The notes under the pieces are model-generated. The model saw only the letters and a program-made list of their open reading frames with translations, did not search any database and had not been told where the DNA came from. This document shows positions 1 to 13,400 of a DNA stretch of 64,000 bases, piece by piece. The stretch is taken from positions 6,558,038 through 6,622,037 of the forward strand of contig NC_080698.1 in the NCBI RefSeq assembly GCF_030445035.2, in the 5' to 3' direction. The first letter of the stretch is position 1. The number at the start of each line of letters is the position of its first letter. Source of the DNA: Dasypus novemcinctus (lineage: Eukaryota > Chordata > Mammalia > Cingulata > Dasypodidae). The position numbers were made by a program, and so were the translations under genes.

Positions 1-1400
1 ACAGTGCCATGGTCTGTGTCACTCTCTGCCTGGTGATAACAATAAATGGGACATTTCAGCCGCTACAGCAATGACAAGGATTGAAAAACCATCATGGGCC
101 CAGAGCCCTCGAGGAGGAAGGCCTGGGCCACCCCCCTGGGAAGCAAGGCTGAGAGCAGAAGGGAAGGTGATTCCCACGCAGAACAGGGAGCAGAGGAGGG
201 AGACGAAGGTTCATTACGGCTTCAGGATCAGCTGCTAGAGTGAGGGCTGCAGCTTGCCCTGCTGACTTTTCTTTTTTTTATTCACTCTTAAAAGGAATTG
301 TGACCAGCCACAACCTTGAGGAATCAGAAACAGGAGACAGAGTGGACTTAATGCCTTTTTGAGGCATTAGTGATTTATGGACTTTTATTTATGTTTATAC
401 ATATTATAATAAACTGTTGCATTGCCAAGTGCCAGTACGATGCCCAATTTTCAATGATTGATCCAAAATTACCCAAGAAGAAGAAGAAATGGAAATACAA
501 TTAAAACCTCTTGAAAATGTAGTTACTGTAAGTACATATTAGTAAATAAATTTCAACCAAAGATTCAGTTCTGAGGATTGATGATTTTTATATGTAATAT
601 GCCTTTTTAAAAGTATTCTTATTTAGCATGTAACTTAAAAGAATATTCTGGAGAAACAGAAAGATTACATTTATTCTGAGTCCAGATGCTTTCCAAACCA
701 TCTATGGGGCCTGATTTTCCATCAGTAATGCAGACTCACGGTGAGTTGTGCTGCAAAAAATGGCCCAACCTCCTCTGATAAACGCAGCATTTAGGTAAAG
801 AAATCAAAGAAGTTAACTGAATCCTCTCTTCACTGTTGTTAATTTTCATTTTAACTGGTAAAAATGGTGCCTATAATAGATGGTATTTACATTTTCAAAG
901 AATTCATACATTTTTTGATGATCAAATAGAGAAAATGAATTAGATTTTATTTTTAGAAATAAAAACAAGGTTTATTTGTAGAAATTGTCTTTAATAACAC
1001 TATTTTAACCCTGGGGAATGTACAAGCATAAACACTGTTAGCTTCTTTAACATTTATTAAAAAGGTATATATCCTTTCTAGGAGTGCAAGAGGATATGAC
1101 TCTTCTTCCCACTCCAAAAATCTCCTTTCCTGTAAAGAAGTCTCACAATTCAAAGTAAGACTCTGGAGCACTCAGCAGAGAGGCGTTTCGGGATGACCAG
1201 CCAGAACCAGTGGGGTTTCTCTCTTCACCATTAGGAAAGGAAAATAGGAGTTCTTTGGTGGGGGTGAAGTAACAGCAAAGTCTAAATATTAGAAAAATAA
1301 AGGGAAGGAATATAACAAAATGCTTCAAAATACATGCCTGAGGTGATAACTGCTTAAAATTTCATGTTGTGGCAGTTTCCAGAAGAAACTTTCTCAGTTT
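1..1400 (-). other. LZTFL1: LZTFL1 3' UTR (and possibly downstream flank)
   Basis: This is the sequence following the LZTFL1 stop codon on the minus strand. It is AT-rich and has no long reading frame. AATAAA polyadenylation hexamers on the minus strand (TTTATT as written) occur at 1053-1058, 971-976, 947-952, 384-389 and 277-282. The close pair at 947-976 looks like the strongest cluster. The human gene has a long 3' UTR, so the transcript may use a distal site or run off the left edge of the window. Which site is used cannot be decided from sequence alone. Confidence 0.7.
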
Positions 1401-1419
1401 TTAATCATCAGGTTCATAT
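1401..1419 (-). CDS. LZTFL1: LZTFL1 exon 10, coding end (residues 294-299, stop)
   Basis: The acceptor is TTTCCAG at 1421-1420, then A-TAT-GAA-CCT-GAT-GAT-TAA. This supplies Tyr-Glu-Pro-Asp-Asp and the stop, matching the human YEPED terminus. It is too short to stand out as a reading frame and was found by looking for the missing C-terminus. It lies about 2.45 kb beyond exon 9. Confidence 0.93.
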
Positions 1420-4400
1420 CTGGAAAGAGAGAGAAATTAAGATGTCATGATACTTTTTATTTTTTTATTCTTGGTGCCCAATGAGTTTACTTGAATCATC
1501 TCCAGTGACAAGCTAGTGAAGCTGTATTTTCCAGTTGTCTCCCAATCTGCTATTGGTAGAAGTCAGATACACTCGAGGCATTACAGTGACTCAGAGGGGA
1601 CTCCTGCATGGGCTGGAAGGATGGGCTGGAGACTGTGACGATACCTTCAGGTTCTAAGTCTCTAAAGGAAACCCACCACAGCTTAGGAGAGTTGAAACTC
1701 AGGAACTATTTAAATTGTCAGATGGACACAAACAACTGATATGGCCATGTGAGTAAAGCATTAGCCAACCTCCTTCTCTAAGGATGAATCTGATGTTGGA
1801 TTCACTTTCAGTTCTTTTCCCCTGTGGGTGGGCTGACTGGTGGCCCCCCAAAAGTCATGCCCTGAATCCAATGGCAGGTGTCTCTTAGAGGCAGAGGAGA
1901 AGGCAGTGTGAGAAGGGACAGGGTCTGAATGACCCAGCCACAACCACGACGCTGAGGCAGCAGGAGCTGGGAGGCATGAGGGGTCCTCGGAGCCCTCCCG
2001 GCACCTGGGCTCCGGACATCAGGCTCCAGGACTGTAAGGGAAGACAGTCCACTGTTCTAAGCCACCAAGTCTGTGGTCATTTGCTACGGCAGCCACAGGA
2101 ATCTAACATACCCTGGGACACTGAGCAGTGGAAAACATCTGAGTTACCAGGCAGCATCACGGAGGGCAAAATGACCCTGACTGGTAGAAGACAGCCGGCT
2201 CGTACAACACTGAATGAGACAGCACAGCGGCTCGGGCCTTCCCTCGGTGCAGTGAGACCTGTAACTGCACGTGTCCTAACTGGGCTGTGGCCGCTGCACG
2301 AGACATGAGGCCTAGGTGGGGCATGGACTTCCAAACCAGGCTGGCTGAGGCGCTCGCCTGCCTGAGCTCATCTTCCCACACTGGAGCTGTCCCTTGAAGC
2401 ACAACATGAGGAGCTCATTTGGATGTGGTTAAAAGGGGACATTTAAGTGGTATACATGTTACTAGAATAGGGGAAAGTGGATGTGGCTCAACTGATAGAA
2501 CATCCGCCTACCATATAGGAGGTCCAGGGTTCAAACCCAGGGCCTCCGGGCCTGTGCGGTGAGCTGGCCCACGTGCAGTGCTGCCACACATAAGGAGTGC
2601 CATGCCACACAGGGGTACCCATGTAGGGGAGGCCCACGCACAGAGCGCGCCCTGCAAGGAGAGCCGCCCCACGCAAAAGAGGCACAGCCCACCCAGGAGT
2701 GTCATCGCATACACGGAGAGCTGGGCAGTAAGATGACACAACAAAAGAGATTCAGATTCCTGGTGCCGCCAAGAATACAAGCAGACACAGAAGAATACAC
2801 AGTGAATGGACACAGAGAGCAGATGGGGGGAGGGGGTGCAGAGAAGGGGAGAGAAATAAATAAATCTAAAACACAAAAACCAAAAAACCTATAGTCCTAG
2901 ACAACATAAACAGTGAAACCTAATGTAAACTACTGATTATAGTTAACAGTACAATTATAATAATATGCTTTAAAAACCTGTAACAGGGAAGCAGATTGGG
3001 CTCAACTGAGAAAACGTCCGCCTACCACATGGGAGGTCCGCGGTTCAAACCCCGGGCCTCCTTGACCCGTGTGGAGCTGGCCCACGTGCAGTGCTGATGC
3101 ACGCAAGGAGTGCTGTGCCACGCAGGGGTGTCCCCGCATAGGGAGCCCCACGCTCAAGGAGTGCAACCTGCAAGGAGAGCCGCCTTGAATGAAAAAAAGC
3201 GCAGCCTGCCCAGGAGTGGTGCTGCATACACAGAGAGCTGACGCAGCAAGATGACGCAACAAAAAATGAGCACAGATTTCCACAGAAGAACACACAGTGA
3301 ATGGACACCGAGAGCAGACAACTGGGGGAGGGGGTGGGGGGCGGGAGGAGAGAAATAAATTTTTTAAAAATTAATAAAAATAAATAAAAATCTTAAAAAA
3401 AACAACAACCTGTAACAAATGTACCACAGTAATGCAAGGTGTTAATAATGGGGGCGGGGGGGGGAGGCTTGTGTACTTTCTGAATGATTTTTCTGTAAAC
3501 CTACAACTTCTCTAGTAATATATATATATATAGAAATAAAAACATAAAGTATTTTTCAAAGATAGCCTATTTCTTGGACTGCTGAGAGGACACCCCAGAA
3601 AAGAAACACCCAGTGCCGCCCTGCCAGCTTGCTGTGCCTCCCGTCCTCCGTCGTGCCGAGGGAGCAGCCTCCTGGAGGCTGAACCCACAGAGAAGCCACA
3701 GGGTACTACAGGCCGGGGCACGCCAAAGCTCCTGCGCGTTCCTCAAACGAGCTTTTGGACTCAGTGACAGGCCCTCCCTCCACTGACCTGGCTTCTATGG
3801 ACACAAGCTTAGTTTAATGGAGAACAAAATCAACCAGTGGAGAGGTGCATCCGAGAGCTGGGAGACGTACTTTGCCAGTCGTTTCCTTAGGTCTTTGATT
3901 TGGTCATTCTTCTTGGTAAGAATCTCTTTCATGTTACGGTAAGCTGCGGTTTGCTGGAATTTCTTCTCTAATTCCTGCTTAGTGAAAAATGTCAGTCCAT
4001 TACCAAGGATGGTTAAGGTAAGAAATAATAACAAATCTAATGAAAATGCTTATTTCTTGCTCTAATTGCACTAGATTTATAATCATTTTTAAAAATTCAG
4101 ACCATCTAATCTTTAAAAATACATTCTTTCAAATAGTAAGAAAAAAATAACATTTTTTCTAAATACAATATTAACAAATAAACATGCTATACCTTAGGGA
4201 TTGGAAGTATTAAATGAATCTGAAATATTTGAATATTTCAAATAGTAAACTAGTTTTTAGGTAAAATAAACATGATCTATTTTCCAATCCCAAGCTAGTG
4301 CTGGTAGTTTAGGAGCAGGGATTTGAATTTAGTGAAATTCCAGCGCCCATATTCTTAAAAGGCAAGAGGAGTCTAATCCCTCAAGAGAAGAACCTGGCTC

Positions 4401-7400
4401 TCTTCTACATAACATATAAATTATGACAAAGGGAGACGTTCCTGAAAACCCAACTTCTGCCCGGCCCCACGAAGCAGCAGCAGGAAGGAAACCAGGAGTG
4501 CAGGGTGGGGGGTGGAGCTGCTGTGGGCGAGCATTGCACGGTACCCCAGAAGGGAGAAGAGACTGCTCGTATCACAGATATTTCCACGCCAAGGACAGAA
4601 GAATCACAGTGCCCAGAGATGAGAAATCTTTAGAACATATATTGGCTAATACCTTGAGAAAAAATAACCTGAATCTGCAATAGTCTAATGTTTGTTTCCC
4701 TCAGTTATACTTGTCCCTCAAAACCGCATTTATCAGATAACTGGACAAGAACACAATCTCCTGACCTTTTCAGCCAGGCTCAGCTGCTCCTGCACCCTGA
4801 GGAGGTCATGCTTGGCCGTTGCTAGATTCTCCTCCAGGGACTTCTGGTTTTCTGTCTTGTCATTTAGTGTCTTCTGAAACTCACTCTTCAAAGCAGCAAC
4901 TGTATTTTCCAAGTCACTTAAGTCTTCGGCCTTTATAAAATCCTATGAAAAATAAAGATGCACTGGGAAGCAGATGTGGCTCAAGCGGTTGGGTGCCCAC
5001 ATACCACATGGGAGGTCCTGGGTTACCAGTGCCTCCCAAAGAAGATGAGCAAGACAGTGAGCTGACGCAATGGCCTGGCGCAGCAAGATGATGCAACAAA
5101 ATGACACAACAAGATGATGCCAAGAGATGACAGAATGAGGAAACCCAACAAGCAGGGAGTGGATATGGCTCAAGTGATAGGGCACCTCCCTCCCATGAGG
5201 CGGGCCCTGGTGCCTCCTAAAAAAGAAAAAAAGATGAGCAGACAGAGAGCACACAACCAACAGACATCAAGTGTAAACAACGAGAGGGGGGGCAGAAATA
5301 AATTTTTTTTTTTAAAAAAAGGATGACTCAGGTTTTTAAAAAACGCATCGCTTCATGTCAACATGTGTTAGAATACTGATTTGGCACACAGGAGATGAAA
5401 ACAAATTGGGCCATGTGCTGGGCATGTGTACTGGGCCCCCGCCAGGCCAGGCAAGCACTGACTCCTCTGGGGTGATTACCTCACCCTGTCCATCTCAGCG
5501 CATGGGGTCTTGCACCCAGCAGACACCCAATGGGTAACTGAATTCCAAATATATACAATGATTTATGAACTGCTGAAATTCCAGTCAAAGAGCAGAGGGA
5601 GTGAAATGAGATCCTAAATGTGTGTTCTAGAGTTGGCATGGAAAATAGGTTTCATTTTATAAAATCAAATTGAAAAAAATCCGGGTGAAGAATTTTACTT
5701 TTTTTTTTTAAAGAGTTTTTTTTGTTTTTGTTTTTAGGAGGTACCAGGGATCGAACCTGGGACCTCGTGTATGAGAAGCAGATGCTCAACCACTTGAGCT
5801 ACAACTCCAGAAGAATTCTGAATGAAAGCAGATGGAAAAATTAATAAAATCAATACAATTTACATTAAAAACTTAAAGTTTGTCAGTTGGAAATTATTTT
5901 CTGAATCCCAAAATGAGTGAAGATTGTTTGTGTGCTAATCCATTCCTGTGGATGTGAGTCCCTTTCAGCCGGGCGACGTCCGTGAGGCATGACTCAGGGT
6001 GAGCCTCTGCCCTCTTGCTGGGAGACACAGCGACAGACACAGGAAAGGAAGGTGCCACACTGATCCTGCCATGTGAGAGAAAAACTCAACTCCAGTTTTG
6101 CCCACGGCTGAGCTGCAAGGAGAGAAGCCCCCAGAGGCTCAAAGAGCTGAGGCCAAGGGAGAGACAAGTGACATGCCTGAGAGCTTGCAGCTGAACGCGG
6201 AAGAACGGGCAGCAGCCGAGACAGAGGCGGCCTGGGACGAGACAAGCCCTGCGCCGGGCCGGGCCGCCCTCTTGCTTGGCGGCCATCTTGCTTCACCACG
6301 TAGCGGCTGACTGGTGAGAAAGCACCTCTTATGGTGCCTTAATTTGGACATTTCATGGCCTTGGAAACGTGAGCTTTTACCCCACATAAATCCCCTTTAT
6401 AAAAGCCAACCCATTTCTGGTACTTTGCCTTGGCAGCCCTGTGGCAAACTAAAATAGTATGTTATAGTCATTACTCAATACAGTAAAACTCAAATACAAA
6501 TCCAAATAACTGAAACTTCTCCTTTCTTCTATTCCTTTTAATCCCATTGCAATTGGAATGTCAAGGTGAAATATTTAAGACCACCTTAATGCCAGTCAGC
6601 GCCAGTGCTGTCCCAGGACCCGTGAGGCACGCCAGCTGTGCCTCTGCCCCGTCCCTGCGGGGCGGACAGGCCTTGGGGGGCGGGGAGAGAAGGGCATCAG
6701 CTCTTGCCTGGCCTTTCCTGGGCACGGATGTCCCAGGGCAGGACAACAGTGACATCTGTCTGGTGCGTGGCAGGGGTGGCACCTAATGAACAGCAACTAA
6801 GACAACTTCAGTTGAGAAATTTATTCTATTTAGAAAATGTGAAAAAATACTTAAACTTTTTTACCTTCTGATCTCCTTGATCAAGCTGTAAATCTCGCAG
6901 TGCTCTTTCTAGGTTTGCTTTCTCATCCAATGCATTTGTAGCCTATCAACAAATTTAAACAAAACACATTCAGTACTTAATCGGTGGGTAACTCTTTCAA
7001 TAATTTTATTAAAATTTCTCAGTTACCTGTATTTCTACAGTCTTTAGCCTTGACTTCAACTTCTCATTCTCTTCCTGAAGTCTTAAAATTTCCTTAGTGA
7101 GTAAATTGTTTTGTTATTTTAACCAAAACATTTTTAATGCTTGAAACCATTACTTGATTGCTTTTATAAATTACATAAAAGCTCAAAAACCCACATGCCC
7201 TGGTTATTGGTAATATCCCAGCTTCCCCGAGCCCACCAGCCTCAACGCCTGTGAGTTGCCTTTGGTACTAAGACTCCCAGTTCCTTCTCTGTTCTCAGCT
7301 TTTCTTCAGCTCCTGTGCCCCGTCTCCCCCCAGCTGACCCCAGGACTTGAGTCCATCCTCGGCCTGCACTGTGCACTGCTGGCTTCTCCCAGACACAACC

Positions 7401-10400
7401 TTCACCATCGCAGCAGCCAGCCCCAGCCCCCAGATGGTTCTGACCGAGCCTGGGCCAAATGCCCGGCCCTCAGGCAGCTCAGTCATGACCGTCACCTGCC
7501 AGGGCCGTCTTCTCTCTCTCTGTGCCCAACATTCACACAATCCCGTCAGAAAGCACGGACTGCTCCCAGCCTTCTTTCAGCCTCTGATCCCTGCCCTTTC
7601 TGTTCTTCTGCCTGGCGTGCCCCTTCTCTCCCCTCTGACGATTTAATCTGCCTTCATACTTCAAGGTCCATCTCAGGCCCCACCTACCCAAGAGCCTGTC
7701 CTTACTACTCTTGTCCGCACAGAGCCATGTCTTCTGTGCTGCCCTGTGACACGGGGCATCTTTGTTTCAGGAATATTAGTTCTACTTTCCCAATGAAACT
7801 GTAAGTTTTTGAGGGCAAGGGACTAGGTATTACACTGCATCTTATTTCTAATAATACCTAGAATAATGTGGAGAATACAAGAGGTACTAAAATACTTATT
7901 TGTATATTGATAATTTTTACAAACCTCTTAATAAAAAAACCTTGTTATCACAGATCATAAACTTCAAATGCTCACCAACAAACACTGCCCAAAATCCCAT
8001 GCTCTTTACTTTACCATGGTAAGATGCACCCAAGAGCTGCTTCAGCCTCTCTGGAAGGTCCCCTTTGGGCACAATGTGTGCCACTGTGTAAAACTAGTGC
8101 AATGGACTAGTTGCCCTCAGTTGGACTAAAGACTGAACCAACCTCCTTCCATGTCTGTTTTTCTACCCTAGAGGTGTGCAAGCAACGAGAGGAGAGAGGG
8201 CGAGGGCTTGCCGTGTTTCCACGTGACAAGGGCGTTACCTGGTTTAGAAGTTCTGCTGTTCCGCCTTCGTTAAGTGGAGCGAGTTTTGGCTTTATGATAT
8301 CTATGACAGGCTAAAACAACACAAGAAACCAAACTGAAGCCACCACAGAGTAGAGCATTAATATCATCAGACACCTGCACTTTCTAAGGGCACTTTCCGA
8401 GTGGAAGACACCGTATAAATATATACACTGGGATGTCAGCTCTGCGAGCAGAGGCACGTTCGTGGGTTCAGGTCCCGGGGCCGAGGGCAGCCCCTGGCCA
8501 CACAAGTTAGAGATAAATATGAGACCAATCCTTTCCACACACACTTTAGAATATTCGTGCACGGCCAGGGAGGGGAGAAGGAAGGAAGGAGGGAGGGAAG
8601 GAGCTCAGAGCCAACCTGAATAGAGAGGCAGGGACAGAGATTTGAACCTGGGGAATGCAAACAGATTTCTGCCTGAATCTCAGACTCCATGAAAAAACGT
8701 ACATGAAACTCTGTAAGATTGGTGAGAGTTTAGAAAACTACACAGGTAAAGTATATCTTGGCACAAATATTCTGGCAGTTTAGCAATACAGATGGAAAGC
8801 AAAAGACTCTATGCCTGTGACCTAGAATTAGCCATATGCCCCAAAAGAATGACTGGAAAGTTGCCGTGCGTGTGGATGTACATGGATTCATCTCGGCACT
8901 GTTCCTACTTGGACCAACAGGGAATAATTACGGTGCAGCCATATAATGGAATGTTGAGTGCCAACTGCAACTGAGGAGAACGATTAGAGAGAGAGGAAGC
9001 AGGTAACTACTAGGATTGTGGCTGCTCGGCAGACCAGGCCAAGGAGCCGCAGCTGCCTCCCCCGCTGCTCAAGGTCACACAGCCAGGGAGTGGCGTGGCG
9101 GAGTCATGATGGGCCCGGGTTTGGCCAATGCTTCTGCGCTGAATCATCGAGGGGAGTTTTCTGTGGCTGGGAGTCCAAAGGGGCTGCAGGGATTGGGGGT
9201 GCAGAGAAGAGTGGGGAGGTGGGTGTCACGAGAGACAAAAATAGGCTTTCGGTTACTTCCAAAACTTTTTTTCTTTTGCCTGAAAATCTGAGGGGCAGTT
9301 TTTGAATTCTTCTCTCAAGTCAGAGGCTTTTCTTTGAGCGTTTTCACTTTGACTTCTGAAAGCTCTGAGTGGCTTAAGGCTTTTCCACATTGGACGTTAC
9401 TATATGGACTTAAATGACCAAAACTTACCTTTTTATTTGAAGATGTAAATTCTGCTTTTTCAAATTCTGCAACTTGTTCTAATAATTCTCTTGAAGATAA
9501 AAGCAAATATGAAAAATATTCATTTAAAAATATTTATATCACATACAAAAAGAATAAAATCATGGGTAGCAACCTATTCCTTGGCAGAGAGAACAGCCCA
9601 AGACGATACAATTTGACATCAAAAATGACCGTTAAAAATGATTGAGAATCCAAACCACATACTCAAATTTGAATCCTCCACAGCACCTAGTATTTTGTAC
9701 CAACTGGGTGTACAATATATATATTGCTATAGTTAACCAATTCTTTTTTTTTTTTTAAGATTTATTTATTTATTTAATCCCCCCCTCCCCCGGTTGTCTG
9801 TTTTCTGTGTCTATTTGCTGCGTCTTGTTTCTTTGTCCGCTTCTGTTGTCGTCAGCGGCACGGGAAGTGTGGGCGGCGCCATGCCTGGGCAGGCTGCACT
9901 TTCTTTCGCGCTGGGCGGCTCTCCTTAGGGGCGCACTCCTTGAGCGTGGGGCTCCCCTACGCGGGGGACACCCCTGCGTGGCAGGGCACTCCTTGCGCGC
10001 ATCAGCACTGCGCATGGGCCAGCTCCACACGGGTCAAGGAGGCCCGGGGTTTGAACCGCGGACCTCCCATGTGGTAGACGGACGCCCTAACCACTGGGCC
10101 AAGTCCGTTTCCCCCAATTCTATTTTTAAGGTACTCTAGATTGCTCTATTGCATAGTACCCATTGTTGGCTAGTAAATGATTAAGAAATACAAAGTGATT
10201 TTTATACAGTAGCCTCAGAAAAATGGGATTAAGCCATAATATTTACTGAAATAGTCCCAAGACAGATTATTTCCTTTTACTTGCAAAGGTAAAAGAGAGC
10301 TATCTGTACAAACACCTACAGAGTGAATGGCAGTAATCACTCTTCTCAATCCTTATTTCCAGTTCTGTCTGGGCTTTTTTGGTTTTGGTTTTGTTTTGAC

Positions 10401-13400
10401 ACAGGTCAACGTTTCAAAGGCTCTCTCCAGTTAGGCCTGAGACCCTCAAGTCCGGGGGCTTTCCTGCCCAGCGCACAGACCCTGCCTGTGCTTAGAGGCC
10501 AGGGCACGAGTTCCAGGGCTTGGCTCTCCTGATTTCTGGGATGCCTTTTCTTAGGAGGAGTTTCAACTTCACCGATTTTACCATGTTTGCTTTAACTTAA
10601 TATTGTTCAGATTCAAAAACACAAGTTTCTATGTAAAGGTAATGATACGTGTAAATTTAAGTGTAAGCAACCAATCCAATGTCCACAGAGAAAATGTGGC
10701 ACTGGTGTGGGAAGGGTGGCCATGGTGGCTGCTGGGTGCGGGGAATGGGAGGAAGAGATGAGATGGGGAGGTGTTTTCGGGACTTGGAGTTGTCCTGGGT
10801 GGTGCTTCAGGGACAACTACGGGACACTGTAGATCCCCCCAGGGCCCACTGGATGGAACGTGGGAGAGTGTGGGCTATGATGTGGACTATTGACTATGGG
10901 GTGCAGCGATGCCCAGAGATGTACTTACCAGGTGCAATGGATGTGTCATGATGATGGGAGAGAGTGTTGCTGTGGGGGAAGTGGGGGGTGGGGGCGGTGG
11001 GGTTGAATGGGACTTCATATTTTTTTAATGTAATATTTTTTAAAAAATGAAGAAAAAAAAAACAAAAAAATAAAATAAAATAATATTAAAAAAAAATTTA
11101 AGTGCAAGTATTTAGAAATAAACTACTGAAACTAATGGTTGAATTGATGTCACTTAATTTTGAATTCATTTCTCAGCTGTTTCCTAAGCTGTTTTTCTTA
11201 GTTGACCTAGCTCTAGCGAATGGTGGTACTGCTGAACAAGCTAACAAAGGTGCTGTAAAGACCATGTAAAGTTAGCCTGAAAAGCAATTTCATCAGCCTC
11301 AAAGGCCCTTGCAGGAAAGGAGGAGTAATGGAAACAGAATTTTAAAGAGAACCAGGAGGGCCCTAAGAGGTTACGCCGTGGCTGGATGCATTTTTCTGCC
11401 ACCCTACCCAACTTTTCTCACCCAGGAAGTTTACGGATTGTGCTTGCGCTTCTGCTGCCGAAAATGAAGGTACAAATGTGATACCTGTTTTCCAGTTCAG
11501 AAATGTCTGTCTGCAGCTTGAGGTACCACTTCTCGGCCTGTGAAAACAGCTGCCGCAGCAGCAGCACGTTGGTGTGGGCGGTGTTGATGAGCTCCGACTC
11601 CACCTCGCCGCGGACCACGGCCTGCAGCCCGCTCAGGACCTCCCAGACCTCGTCCACAGTGAAGGTCTCCTCCACCAGCCTGCACGCGGCAAACGCCAGG
11701 AGCCGAGCACAAGGAAACGCAGAAAGCCACACTCGCATCAGCCCGGGGAGGAAAGGCGTAACACGCAAAATCTCTGGGGACTTCCTTCTTTATCAATAAG
11801 ACTGAAAATAACTTAAGGTCAATTAATTTTTGATGTCTACTCAAACGATTAGATTGTGGCTAGTTCTTCCATGTGCACACCCTTTAATACAATGCACTCT
11901 CAGAAACATTCCCCAAACCATCACCTACTTTTATTTAACAGTTTTTAGTTCTCAATGTTCGGGTTTTTTTTCACTTCAATCTCCACTAACATTAATCTCA
12001 TCACATTTAATAATTGGCACAGTTTCTTCTTTTCTTTTTATTGTTTCTCTAGTGTTTCATAATTGTAACTGTCTATAGTATGAAAGAAAATCAATGGCAA
12101 TTATAAATTGCTTCTCTTAGGATTCTTCCAGAAAAGAAAAAGACAACTAACTTATCTTAGTTCAAGCTCCACTGACCACTCTCCAAAAATGAGTATCATC
12201 AAAAACTCCACTCTCACGCAGAGTGTGTGTGGGATGGAGGGAACTTCACAGCCGTGTTCCTCCAGCCTCACTTACGGACAGGAACGCGGGCTCAGAGGAC
12301 GGAGGTGATTTGCCCGAGGCACCGCTGTGGGTGACCCCAGCCCACAGTTGTCTCCCGCAACCTCAGCAACATGCTGAGCCGCCAAGTGTTCGGGGAAGCA
12401 CTGTGCATGGCCCGACTGTCAGCAACGCAGCCAGTCCCCTCCTCTCTGGCACCCACCCTTCCAAGGCTGGAGCCCTCCTCATCCTCAGACCCCCAGCTGA
12501 TGAAGAACCACGGTCAAAAGGCACCATGACAGCACATTCAGTCACACCAAAGTCTTATCAAAGCAGATATGAGAGCAGCACACACGCAAGTGATTCACTG
12601 TTTGAGTTACGGTCCTTCAATGTTTCACCGAGACAGAATTTAACCACTCTAAATAAACCCAAATTCTATGCTTCCTTTGATGAAAATATTTATTAAATAG
12701 ATTAAGAATCTTCCCGTGTTATTGAACAGAACATACCAAACCTGCTTAAACCTTTTTTTTTAATGACTAAAGGTCATTATTATAAATAGCAATTAAGGTT
12801 CTCTGATACATAAAGTGACTAACAAAGTACTTTCATCTGCCGGGGGTCAGGAAACCAGATTACCAGATCAGATTAAAGAGCTGACTAGATAACAATCTAA
12901 GGCCAATGGCCTCCCCTACAGAGCAAAGGTCATAGATTTATGACATGAGGCCTTCTCACTTATGTCTTACTTGCCAAAGTCTGATCCCAAGTAATCAGTC
13001 TCTTTTTTTTATTACTATTCAGCCCTTTTTTTTGGTTCACCTATTTATCCTCCAAATCAAATATAAATTTTTAAAAATTATATTTGATTTTAATTATCTT
13101 TAATTATTGGTCAAGTCAGACTAATTATCATCTCTTACTACACATGAAGTAACAATTTCATTACTAGCCAGCAAGCCTTTCATGGTTTCCTGCTGTTTTT
13201 TCCTCTCCTAATTCTTCAATATGAACTGTATATGTATTTTTTTTTTTGCTAATTGTCATGTCTTATGGCTCTAATCTTTCTGTTAATAACGGAAGTAAAA
13301 TTCTGGATCTGTTAATCCACAAATACTTTGTAACTTCCAGAACTTTGCAATCCCATAATTATCATTCACATCATCATCTAATAATAGATTCATTGTCCCA

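Noticed and set aside
5737-5808. Possible functional tRNA gene
   Set aside because: The head has good A and B boxes, but the anticodon stem does not pair, and the A-rich tail plus target duplication show it is a retroposed SINE.
7256-7804. 182-codon plus-strand frame in intron 5
   Set aside because: It overlaps an L2 3' end and C-rich intronic sequence, with no conserved domain or splice context.
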